Positions 1-6,904 of a stretch of 23,136 nt of DNA are shown here, piece after piece; the stretch's first letter is position 1, and every line of letters begins with the position of its first letter. Both the position numbers and the translations under genes were made by a program. The DNA is from an uncultured Prevotella sp. Its GTDB lineage: Bacteria; Bacteroidota; Bacteroidia; Bacteroidales; Bacteroidaceae. The notes under the pieces were generated by a model. It was not told the origin of the DNA. It did not search any database and saw only the letters and a list, made by a program, of their open reading frames with translations. The stretch lies in NCBI GenBank assembly GCA_937906495.1, contig CALCVT010000064.1:1-23136 (forward strand), written 5' to 3'.

Positions 1-33
1 CAATGCAAAAATGATGTTGCGCTTGATATTCAT
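1..33 (-). CDS. Possible 5' end of a gene running off the left edge
   Basis: An ATG at position 33 opens 11 codons to the window edge, reading MNIKRNIIFAL. A basic start followed by hydrophobic residues would suit a signal peptide, as expected for an exported protein next to an export lipoprotein gene. It lies beyond the terminator that follows the export gene, so it would need its own promoter; I see no clear one. The fragment is too short to identify, and the start itself is a guess. Confidence 0.3.
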   Translation of the reverse strand, partial: MNIKRNIIFAL

Positions 34-121
34 AATTGGGTGCGTTTGAAATTCGCATCTTACCGATAACCGGGAGGAAACGCAAACAGTCCCCACGCTT
101 CTCGGTCTGTCCTCCCCTTAC

Positions 122-172
122 CCAAAAATTCCGGCTGTTGCAGCACCTGTCTGCAACAGCCGGAATTTTTGG
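122..172 (-). terminator. Perfect 22-bp hairpin terminator after the export gene
   Basis: Two perfectly complementary 22-base arms (122-143 and 151-172) flank a 7-base loop. Each arm has a GC-rich core (CCGGCTGTTGCAG) and an outer AAAAATT/AATTTTT segment. In RNA from either strand this gives an A-tract, a stem and a U-tract, the usual form of a bidirectional intrinsic terminator. It begins 56 bases past the stop codon of the export protein gene, whose transcript it should end. Confidence 0.85.
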
Positions 173-228
173 AACAAGATACCGCTCCACGCGCAGCCTA
201 CAAACGCTGCCGGGAGGGTTCATCGGGA

Positions 229-996
229 TTATTTAAAAATCAACACAGCCGCACTCATCAGGAACGAAGCTATCGACATCCACATACCCACCGAACGCAT
301 CGTATTGGCATTGTTCGTAGACTGTCCCATCTTCACGCTGTTCGGCTCCACGTACACCACGTCGTTCTGCTGCAGGTTATATACCGGCGAGTTCATCAAG
401 TCCTTCGAGCGGAGGTCTACGTAGTACACCTTGCTTTGGTTACCCTCCTGACGGATCACCTTTACCATGTCGCGGCGGGCCGTAATGTTCAAGTCACCGG
501 CCTGGCCAATGGCCTCAAGCAGCGTCAAGTTATCGCGGTTTATTTCGAGTTGACCCGGATTAGCCACATCGCCCAACACGGTTACATAGCGGTTATAAGC
601 AGCTACCGTCACAATGGCATCGTTCAGCACCCCGTTGCGGAAGGCAGTTTGAATACGGGCGGCAGCTTCCGCACGCGTCAGTCCGGCCACTGTAATGCGG
701 CCGATGCCTAACATGTCGATACAACCATTCTCGTCAATGGTATAGCGCGAAGATTCCTTATTTTGGGTAGAAGCCGATCCCGACTCCAAGTTATAACGTT
801 CTGCTAATTCCGGTGTTGCCTGACTCGTCACCTTTACGCTCAGTTGGTCACCAAATCCCAACTTCAACGTATTGATTGGTTGCGTCATCACCGACTCTCC
901 GGCCTTCATGTCTTGAAGATAAACAATCTTTTCTCGCATTTTGCACGAAGCCATGGTCAGCAACACCATGATAAACAGTACAATGTTCTTTTTCAT
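229..996 (-). CDS. Wza/BexD-type polysaccharide export lipoprotein
   Basis: This 255-residue outer-membrane polysaccharide export protein would form the exit channel for a capsule or exopolysaccharide. Residues 1-18 are a lipoprotein signal with the lipobox TMASC (Cys18). A Poly_export domain follows (GFGDQLSVKV near residue 47, then IDENGCIDMLGIGRITVAG near 88), and then an SLBB-like domain (VTVLGDVANPGQLEI near 138). The last 20 or so residues form a hydrophobic helix, as is common in the short Bacteroidetes Wza homologues. The ATG at 996 is the only start giving the full signal peptide. A weak -7-like TAACTTTA lies at 1045-1038. A strong terminator follows at once, so no wzc-like kinase is co-transcribed, which is unusual for this gene. 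It is separated from the glycosyltransferase operon by the accessory block at 1168-4793. Confidence 0.88.
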   Translation of the reverse strand: MKKNIVLFIMVLLTMASCKMREKIVYLQDMKAGESVMTQPINTLKLGFGDQLSVKVTSQATPELAERYNLESGSASTQNKESSRYTIDENGCIDMLGIGRITVAGLTRAEAAARIQTAFRNGVLNDAIVTVAAYNRYVTVLGDVANPGQLEINRDNLTLLEAIGQAGDLNITARRDMVKVIRQEGNQSKVYYVDLRSKDLMNSPVYNLQQNDVVYVEPNSVKMGQSTNNANTMRSVGMWMSIASFLMSAAVLIFK

Positions 997-1167
997 TTCA
1001 AATAGATCTATTTTTTAATATCGTTGTTTTTCGGGTGTAAAGTTACGAATAATTTAGGAAATAACCGTTACCTCCCTCCGATACTTTCAACTGCCTTCGT
1101 CCTCCCTCCTCCCGGCCACTTCCAAGCCATGCGGCCCGGGCTCAACGGAGTCACGGCGCAGTCGGTT

Positions 1168-2337
1168 TCAATACAGCAGACCAAAAGCCCACAAGGGAAG
1201 CACGTTGGCATACCCCGACTCAATGTCGTCCTTCACCACATAGCCGTTGGCAACGCCTGCCAGCTGTTTCTGTCCCTTGGAACGTCCGCCTATCTCAAAG
1301 GTCATGCCATCTACTTCAAAGTCTGATACCGGCGAACACATCACAGGAGCCACCACACGCATTTGGTTCATAAAGAAAGTTTCGCGTAAGTTTCCAATAT
1401 CAGCCCGTTTAGGTGCCAGCACATAAATCAAGTTCGTATTATCCAAATACACTTTCTCCACCTTACCCAATCTACGTATACCGCCGGTAGCATCGCGCAG
1501 CTGAACAATCATTCCGGCACGCTCCATATACATCAGGTAGTCCGAAATATAGTTGCGGCTAATTCCTATCACATCGGCCAACTTTTGCATCACTGGTTTA
1601 AACGGAACGCTTTCAGCCAGGGTCATCAGCAGATACTTCAGTTTTCTCCCTATCGAAACATTCGCGCCCATATATTGCGGTATATCGCTCTCCATCGTTT
1701 GCACCACCACTTGCATCAAGGCTATATCGAATGCGGGTTCTTGTCCAAACGGATAGTACCCTCGTTTCAGATAGTCTTGAAACAAAGGAAGCGGATGCTT
1801 CACCCCAGGTATTTCATATTGGTGCTGCAGCAGGTTTTCCAAACTAATAGCCTTCATCTTCAGACCATGAAACAAGTGGAGATACTCTCTGAACGAAAGT
1901 CCCTGCATCTCATATACCGGCACACGGCGACTAAGGTCAGCCATTCCTTTGGAGATTTCTAATATCGAAGATCCGGAAATGATTAACTGCAAATCGGAAT
2001 AACCATCAACTATCTGCTTCACTTCCACCGACCAGTCTGGATACTTGTGTATTTCATCCACCAACAGGTGTTTGCCTCCCATCTTATAAAAGGAATCAGC
2101 CAGTTCCACAAGCGTATGCGAAGCAAAATACAGATGATCGGCCGACACATACAACGTTTCTTTCACTTCCAGCTGCATCTTGACATATTGCAGGAGCATC
2201 GTAGATTTTCCCACACCTCGCGGACCTATCAGTCCTAAAGCATGCCCTGTCCAATCTATCTTGTCATACATATAACGAATCAAATCGGTGGGTGTCTCCT
2301 TGAGTTTGCGCGTAAAGTATTCAAATAACTGTTCCAT
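1168..2337 (-). CDS. AAA ATPase with C-terminal DUF4143-like region
   Basis: This 389-residue protein belongs to the AAA_14/DUF4143 family of P-loop ATPases, abundant in Bacteroidales and archaea and of poorly known function. From the ATG at 2337 the Walker A motif GPRGVGKST is at residues 38-46 and Walker B HLLVDEIHKY at 90-99. A sensor strand LIISGSS follows. A winged-helix-like stretch (LADVIGISRNYISDYL) lies near residues 257-272. The C-terminal part contains FEVDGMTFEIGGRSKGQKQ, matching the nuclease-fold-like end of DUF4143. An in-frame TTG lies two codons upstream; I prefer the ATG. The gene stands alone, with its promoter inside an array of 32-bp repeats reaching almost to the start codon. 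This suggests self-regulation through the winged helix, which is inference. Confidence 0.85.
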   Translation of the reverse strand: MEQLFEYFTRKLKETPTDLIRYMYDKIDWTGHALGLIGPRGVGKSTMLLQYVKMQLEVKETLYVSADHLYFASHTLVELADSFYKMGGKHLLVDEIHKYPDWSVEVKQIVDGYSDLQLIISGSSILEISKGMADLSRRVPVYEMQGLSFREYLHLFHGLKMKAISLENLLQHQYEIPGVKHPLPLFQDYLKRGYYPFGQEPAFDIALMQVVVQTMESDIPQYMGANVSIGRKLKYLLMTLAESVPFKPVMQKLADVIGISRNYISDYLMYMERAGMIVQLRDATGGIRRLGKVEKVYLDNTNLIYVLAPKRADIGNLRETFFMNQMRVVAPVMCSPVSDFEVDGMTFEIGGRSKGQKQLAGVANGYVVKDDIESGYANVLPLWAFGLLY

Positions 2338-2343
2338 ACCCAA

Positions 2344-2514
2344 TCTTTTACTGCAAATTTACGCATTCTGCATCAATCCCGTGCAAGATTCCTCCAATAC
2401 CGCATCTTTTTCGTGCAGTTTTCAGCAAATACTGCATCAATCTCGTGCAAGATTCCTCCAATACCGCATCTTTTTCATGCAATTTTCAGCAAATACTGCA
2501 TCAATCTTGTGCAA
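2344..2514 (-). repeat. Iteron-like array: 64-bp tandem repeat made of two 32-bp subunits
   Basis: A 64-bp unit starts at 2368, 2432 and 2496; the third copy is partial and ends at 2514. On the minus strand each unit splits into two related 32-base halves. Both begin GATGC(A/G)GTATT and share GAA and TTGCA at the same offsets. A further degenerate half (GATGCAGAATGCG...) at about 2374-2344 runs up to the ATPase start, so the whole upstream region holds roughly five half-units plus a remnant. The full copies differ at only a few positions, suggesting recent amplification or selection. Confidence 0.85.
2354..2386 (-). promoter_or_regulatory. Predicted Bacteroidales promoter inside the repeat array
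   Basis: The minus strand has TTGC at 2386-2383, then 21 bases, then TAAATTTG at 2361-2354, an exact match to the -7 consensus TAnnTTTG. Transcription would start about 10 bases before the ATG at 2337, giving an almost leaderless mRNA. Both boxes are made of repeat-unit sequence. This is a consensus match by eye, not a mapped start. Confidence 0.5.
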
Positions 2515-2561
2515 TGCGCCCTACCTGCCGGACTTCGCTGCTCCGACGCAGCGCCTCGCCT

Positions 2562-2795
2562 TCACGGCTGCTGCTTCTTCCGGCGACCGCCGGTATGCTC
2601 CCCGCTCCGGGCGTTGCAGAGTTCCAGAAACAGGCGACGCTGCTCCTCGGGCATCGTCCCCGCCTTCATCCGTTTCCGCTGGTAGCGGCAAAAGTTATTC
2701 AGCGCCGTATGTTTGTTGGGGAAGTGCCCCGTACGCTCCACATGCGCCTTCAGGGCCTCGTAATTGGCCATCCAGCGCTCCTCGTTCGTAGCCAT
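2562..2795 (-). CDS. Small stand-alone helicase-associated (HA) domain protein
   Basis: This 77-residue protein consists almost entirely of one helicase-associated domain (PF03457 type). The pattern is W-x2-NYEALKAHVERTGHFPN, then a short linker, then LNNFCRYQRKRMKAGTMPEEQ. In the family this domain usually occurs as repeats at the C-terminus of large DEAD/DEAH helicases and is thought to bind nucleic acid. Here no helicase precedes it. I chose the ATG at 2795, because the longer reading would need a GTG at 2858 and adds a GC-rich, family-unlike N-terminus. The C-terminus is basic (GGRRKKQQP). It could be a genuine small gene or the remnant of a larger one. Confidence 0.55.
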   Translation of the reverse strand: MATNEERWMANYEALKAHVERTGHFPNKHTALNNFCRYQRKRMKAGTMPEEQRRLFLELCNARSGEHTGGRRKKQQP

Positions 2796-3019
2796 CTGTC
2801 CAATATTGTTTAAGCTCTTTCCATCCACCCCGCACAGCGGTACTCCCTGCCGACCCACCGCCGGGGCACAGCCTCAGCACCGGGATGCTGCTTACCGGAC
2901 CCTGTAACCCTCCGGTAATGCGTAGATTTAAGCAACTATGAAGGGAGCGAATCGGTTGTTTTCACCCCATGCCGGTAAGTTGCAGAAAACAGTGCGTTTG
3001 CTTCAGCAGCCTCTACCTC

Positions 3020-3502
3020 CTACCCCTTCCTAAAAGGATAGGTCTCTATGCCCGGGCTCGATAAACATTTCAGTCTGCAGTGATACTTCGATAGAAAACG
3101 TTTCTTGGCTCTTTCAACATCAGCATTTCCTGAGGTACTCGGAATACGGCGTCCTACCACCCGAGCCTGCTTTTCTACAACCTCGGGAGACTGAAACAAG
3201 GGGTTATTCAAGGTACTTTCCAGTTGTTCGATGGCATGGTGTATATCTTGGCCTTTTAACTCCACCAAAACTTCGCACCATCTATCCATTCCGGCTGCAA
3301 TCAAAATCAGCTTATCGCATCTACAGGTTTTCTTGTCGTTGATGATGCCCCCGTCCACGGCATAAACCGCACAATCCGCACCGCCAGTCAGGGAAAGGCC
3401 GTACTTCTGCCCTTTTTCACTGACCGACAGTTTTTTCCTGCTCGTCCACGGTTGTTCGGGCTGCCCTTTATAAGCATCAAGCCGCTCCTTCAGTGTGGCC
3501 AT
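3020..3502 (-). CDS. Putative PD-(D/E)XK-like nuclease partner of the upstream ATPase
   Basis: This 160-residue protein is not recognised as a named family. It has the spacing of a PD-(D/E)XK nuclease core: Asp63 in CRCDKLILIAA, a strand leading to Glu81-Leu-Lys83 in EVLVELKG, then a helix DIHHAIEQLEST carrying Gln93. The C-terminal third is basic and ends with a Cys-rich stretch (KYHCRLKCLSSPG). I chose the ATG at 3502 (MATLKERLDAYKG), which lies inside the last codons of the ATPase gene and overlaps it by 26 bases, so translation is probably coupled. An ATPase plus a small coupled nuclease is a recurring layout for anti-phage modules. The function is inference; the reading frame and overlap are direct. 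A non-catalytic regulator or immunity protein is also possible. Confidence 0.65.
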   Translation of the reverse strand: MATLKERLDAYKGQPEQPWTSRKKLSVSEKGQKYGLSLTGGADCAVYAVDGGIINDKKTCRCDKLILIAAGMDRWCEVLVELKGQDIHHAIEQLESTLNNPLFQSPEVVEKQARVVGRRIPSTSGNADVERAKKRFLSKYHCRLKCLSSPGIETYPFRKG

Positions 3503-4793
3503 AGATAATCTGATTGAATTGATAAGTATACTCATCCACCTCGTCGGAAATAGCATCCAGATAATCGCCCTGGATAAAATGATATTCCTTGTCCATCATA
3601 TCCTCAAAGCGCCCCTCCTTGATGCAATAAGCCGAATAAGCCTCCGGGCGCAACACATAAGGCTGCATGCCTAGGGCTATCACCTTTTCGGCATCCCTTT
3701 CGTAGGCCTCAGCAGCCAGCATCAACACATTCAAGGCCGTCAGCACATAAGGACTGTGGGTAGTCAGGAATATCGAACTGCCATAATCCGCCCCCGGCTC
3801 CTGCTTCTTGGCAATCAAACCGACCAGCAGTTTAATCAGTTCAAATTGGGCCTTGGGAAACAGGTTTTGCTCTAACTCCTCAATAAACAAGTGGAACGAC
3901 TTATAGGTCAAACGTTGCTGCAGCTGTTTAAAGATTTCCTCCGGGTTGGAAAGTGCTTCAACCAAGTCAGCCATAGTCCCATCACGGTTCATCAAATCCT
4001 GCATCAAGGCAACCATCTGATTTTTATCTACAGTCTTACCGCCGGCCAACACATTCGTCAGGTATTCTTTCGGACTAATCCTGGCCGACTTTCCGACCTC
4101 CTCGGCCAAATAGGTGGCCAGGAGTTGAATGGGCAGGGCCGATTGCACGCCACTCGAAGCGTAATAAGGCTTGATTTTCTGCTGGCCGTCATTCAGGGTC
4201 AGCACATCGCCTTTTTGCACATCGTAATGGTAGCTCATCCTTTCTGCGAAAACCAAATCCAGCGGATGCTTGGCATCAAAACCGGCACAAGCCTCTTTCC
4301 ATTCCAAAATGTAATTAAACAATACATCCACCTCTTTCGAGCGATACAGACTTTCGATGTTCTGAATGGACGAGAGCAGGTTGCGTTCGGAAGGCAGGAA
4401 GCACAGTTTCAGGTTATGCTTGCATTCGGCAAAGTTGGGCGCCAGAGTAATCCTGGCATTACTTTTTCTGCCCCTCATCTCTATGGTCACGGCCTGTCCC
4501 TCGTACTTAATGTAACTATCCTCACGAAAGAAGTCATCGTTGAAATGATGAAACTTCTTCAAATCGTTCCAAAAGCGATAATAATGCGTATAGTTATATA
4601 AAGCACTGTGTTTATCCGACTTACTTTTGCCGTCAATCATGAGTTGTTTCTCAATCCAGCTGCAAAAACAAAGAATTTTCATAAAGGTACTTTTACCGGT
4701 ACTTTGTTCGCCAATCAGCAGTACCACCTGAGTGATAGGCACCCTACCGGTATCAACCAATGGTCCGATATGCTTTATCTGAATTGCCTGCAT
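3477..4793 (-). CDS. ABC/OLD-like AAA ATPase of a two-gene module
   Basis: This 438-residue ATPase has the architecture of OLD/RecF-like (AAA_15/AAA_21) proteins. Walker A GEQSTGKST is at about residues 28-36. The family motif FLPSERN lies near 131. The ABC-like signature ASSGVQSALP is at about 211-220, Walker B FHLFIEELEQNLFP at 299-312 and the H-loop TTHSP at about 343. No Toprim domain follows, unlike full OLD nucleases, so an effector must be supplied separately. The overlapping downstream small protein is the obvious candidate. A promoter-like site lies 38 bases upstream and AAAGGAAAG precedes the ATG, so the pair is transcribed independently of the polysaccharide operon. Known analogues are ATPase-plus-effector defence pairs such as PARIS or Septu; this effector matches neither by eye. 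Confidence 0.85.
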   Translation of the reverse strand: MQAIQIKHIGPLVDTGRVPITQVVLLIGEQSTGKSTFMKILCFCSWIEKQLMIDGKSKSDKHSALYNYTHYYRFWNDLKKFHHFNDDFFREDSYIKYEGQAVTIEMRGRKSNARITLAPNFAECKHNLKLCFLPSERNLLSSIQNIESLYRSKEVDVLFNYILEWKEACAGFDAKHPLDLVFAERMSYHYDVQKGDVLTLNDGQQKIKPYYASSGVQSALPIQLLATYLAEEVGKSARISPKEYLTNVLAGGKTVDKNQMVALMQDLMNRDGTMADLVEALSNPEEIFKQLQQRLTYKSFHLFIEELEQNLFPKAQFELIKLLVGLIAKKQEPGADYGSSIFLTTHSPYVLTALNVLMLAAEAYERDAEKVIALGMQPYVLRPEAYSAYCIKEGRFEDMMDKEYHFIQGDYLDAISDEVDEYTYQFNQIIYGHTEGAA

Positions 4794-4830
4794 CGCACTT
4801 TCCTTTTAGATTATATCTACTTTCAACGTA

Positions 4831-4861
4831 CAAATATACAGCTAACCCCCAAAGCCTGCAA
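4831..4861 (-). promoter_or_regulatory. Predicted Bacteroidales promoter for the ATPase/nuclease pair
   Basis: The minus strand carries TTGC at 4861-4858, 19 bases, then TATATTTG at 4838-4831, an exact match to the TAnnTTTG -7 box with the usual spacing. It lies 38 bases from the ATG at 4793 and downstream of the hairpin that closes the polysaccharide operon. That gives the pair its own transcription unit. Confidence 0.6.
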
Positions 4862-4966
4862 GCGAAGCTGCTGCATTTATCCCAATGTTCCTACAAAAAT
4901 CCAACGAATTGCATGCTTCCTCCCAAATTTTCAAATTCAAACGCACAACGCTCACTTTAAACGACT

Positions 4967-5000
4967 GAAGACGAAGGGCCTGGCTGCACCCCTCGTCTTC
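4967..5000 (-). terminator. Hairpin at the 3' end of the polysaccharide operon
   Basis: The arms 4967-4978 (GAAGACGAAGGG) and 4989-5000 (CCCCTCGTCTTC) pair over 12 bases with one A-C mismatch around a 10-base loop. The hairpin starts 58 bases past the stop of the last glycosyltransferase gene. The following minus-strand sequence has only a short TTTAAA, so a strong U-tract is missing. It is a likely but not textbook terminator. Confidence 0.6.
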
Positions 5001-5058
5001 ATCTTACTTTAATCGGCTATCACTTCCTCCATCCCTCCCCATACCTTTCTATCCCGCC

Positions 5059-5880
5059 CTACTTGCGGATACGGCCCAGGGCCAACTCGGCTATCTTATA
5101 CAGGTAGCGGACAGAGATGAGCAGGTAGTTGGAGTACACTCCGTTTTCGCGGAAGGCGCGGCGATGGTCGCGGTTAATCTGCTGGTGACTCTTCATGCCC
5201 GACGACGATACGCCACCGGCACGCATCGTCACACAGTCCTTCCACAGGTAGTGCGTACGGATGCGCCCTACAAAAATCATACGTAGCAGGCACTCAAAGT
5301 CAGCTGCTATTTTATAGGTGGTGTTAAAGTACGCCCGGTGCGGGTCGCCCTTAAAGCCCTCAATCTTGGTGCCGTCCAGTTTAAAGCGGTCGTACACCGC
5401 TTTGCGGCAGTAGAACGAGGGGTGTGCCGGCATAAAGCCCATGCGCATCCAGCTGCGGCGGAACAGGCGGCTGGAGTAAAAGCGCAGGGTACGCGTCACG
5501 TCCTCCCACTCCACATAGCGCACATCGCCATACACCGCATCGGTGTCGGGGTATTTCTCAAAGCGGCGGGCAATGGCCTTGAGCACGTCGAACGACGTGT
5601 AGAAATCGTCAGAATTCAGCATTCCTACCACCTCGCCGGTAGCCATGTCAATGCCCTTGTTCATGGCATCGTAGAGACCGGCATCTTTTTCCGACACCCA
5701 GCGCATTCTTCCCTCAAAGCGGGGTTCATACTCGCGGATAATGTCCACCGTTCCGTCGGTCGAAGCGCCATCCACCACAATGTATTCATAATCCTTGTAG
5801 TTTTGGCGCAACACGCTGTCAAAGGTATCGCGCACCGTCTCTGCCGAGTTCCAGGTGGCTGTAATAATGCTTATTTTCAT
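5059..5880 (-). CDS. GT2 glycosyltransferase, last gene of the operon
   Basis: This 273-residue family 2 glycosyltransferase (GT-A fold) would add one sugar to the lipid-linked repeat unit at the inner membrane. From the ATG at 5880 the N-terminus is MKISIITATWN, with VVDGASTDGT at about residues 35-44 and the metal-binding NSDD at 89-92. MPAHPSFYCRK and DFECLLRM follow, typical of WcaE-like GT2 enzymes. The open frame continues 23 codons upstream only to a TTG start and overlaps the previous gene, so I reject that start. The gene is clearly more GC-rich than the middle of the operon. The next feature downstream is the operon-closing hairpin. Confidence 0.9.
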   Translation of the reverse strand: MKISIITATWNSAETVRDTFDSVLRQNYKDYEYIVVDGASTDGTVDIIREYEPRFEGRMRWVSEKDAGLYDAMNKGIDMATGEVVGMLNSDDFYTSFDVLKAIARRFEKYPDTDAVYGDVRYVEWEDVTRTLRFYSSRLFRRSWMRMGFMPAHPSFYCRKAVYDRFKLDGTKIEGFKGDPHRAYFNTTYKIAADFECLLRMIFVGRIRTHYLWKDCVTMRAGGVSSSGMKSHQQINRDHRRAFRENGVYSNYLLISVRYLYKIAELALGRIRK

Positions 5881-5938
5881 TGGTTTGGTTTGTCGTCGGA
5901 GCTGAACCTCAACTGCTTTGCTGAAGTTCCATTCCCCA

Positions 5939-6859
5939 TTAAATTTCAATTTGATATTCCTTCTTCAGGTAAGCCCTTATCTTTTCCTTGTCCGTACCGC
6001 AGGCTTTCTTCACTTCATACACTTTGGCATCGACCAAGGTGCGGTACCACCAGCCTTGGAGGAAGGTAAAAACAAAGCCTTCCTTACCATCCAGGCAAGC
6101 TCCTTTCAGGAAGTAGCGGTAACAGAAGTAAGCAAACGAGCGCCAGAAGAGGGGCATTCGGTTATAACGATTCTTCTTAGCATGTTTATCCTGAGCCTGC
6201 TTGCCGAGTGACGCATCATTTTGCGAAGGATTGGCTCCCCCATTCCGCAAACCATAACACTCGTCCAATATTTCTACGGCCTCACGGGTTGCATAGTCCA
6301 CATGCTTTTTGCAGAAATAGGAAAGATTCATCAGGTTATGGTCGCAAAAGTCGTGTTCAAACACCACGCTCCTTCCACGCTGCAAAGCCAAATGTTCGTC
6401 CATCAGGCGGTTGTCATACAGGGCACAACCGGTACGGAACATTCGCAGGATAATAACGGGATAGATGCCATGCTTCATCCAACGCTCCATAAATATATGA
6501 CGGCGTTTGAACTCAATGCCGGTAATATCTGCCGGTAAGGTAGGCACTCGCTCCTGCAGTTCTTCCACTAACTCCGGCAACAAATATTCGTCCGCGTCCA
6601 GTCGCAACACCCATTCCGTTTGGATATCCAGGTGCTGCAAAGCCCAGTTGAACTGTCGGGCTTGATTGCCCGGCCATTCATGTTGTACCACTTCGGCTCC
6701 AAGTTCCTTACAGATGGCTACGGTTTGGTCGGTTGAGTAGCAATCCACCACAACCACGCGTTTCGCTATGGGGCGGACTCTTTCCAAGCAACGGCGAATG
6801 TGCAATTCCTCGTTATAGGTCAGAATGATAACAGATAGATCAAGTGTAGCGACGCTCAT
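5939..6859 (-). CDS. GT2 glycosyltransferase, WaaE/KdtX-like (copy 1)
   Basis: This 306-residue family 2 glycosyltransferase has LSVIILTYNEELHIRRCL near the N-terminus, VVVDCYSTDQT and a DXD motif in RLDADEY (about residues 86-92). A MDEH motif and a conserved end containing PLFWRSFAYFCYRYF and LQGWWYRTLVDAKVYE follow. This set is seen in the WaaE-like group, which includes beta-1,4-glucosyltransferases, although the sugar cannot be read from sequence. I chose the ATG at 6859, with AGGAGG 14 bases upstream; the longer frame starts at a TTG at 6895. The gene upstream (6905-7855) is its paralogue, with two stretches of near-identical DNA. An extra loop of about 10 residues (NPSQNDASLGKQ region) differs between them. 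Confidence 0.9.
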   Translation of the reverse strand: MSVATLDLSVIILTYNEELHIRRCLERVRPIAKRVVVVDCYSTDQTVAICKELGAEVVQHEWPGNQARQFNWALQHLDIQTEWVLRLDADEYLLPELVEELQERVPTLPADITGIEFKRRHIFMERWMKHGIYPVIILRMFRTGCALYDNRLMDEHLALQRGRSVVFEHDFCDHNLMNLSYFCKKHVDYATREAVEILDECYGLRNGGANPSQNDASLGKQAQDKHAKKNRYNRMPLFWRSFAYFCYRYFLKGACLDGKEGFVFTFLQGWWYRTLVDAKVYEVKKACGTDKEKIRAYLKKEYQIEI

Positions 6860-6904
6860 GCTGCACACTGCAGCCTCCTGTCTGCTATCATCCAAAGATA
6901 ATTC

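Noticed and set aside
2344..2514. CRISPR array
   Set aside because: The units are direct tandem repeats with no variable spacers between them, and no cas gene is present.
2413..2685. Plus-strand open frame across the repeat array (90 codons)
   Set aside because: It merely translates the 64-bp repeat and the antisense of the HA-domain gene; the translation repeats itself and matches no family.
2892..2918. 8-bp inverted repeat TTACCGGA/TCCGGTAA between the nuclease-like gene and the HA gene
   Set aside because: The stem is short and the minus strand has no U-tract after it, so I do not call it a terminator.
5881..5949. Upstream extension of the last GT2 gene
   Set aside because: It would begin with TTG, overlap the previous gene and add residues unlike the GT2 family; MKISIITATWN at 5880 is the natural start.
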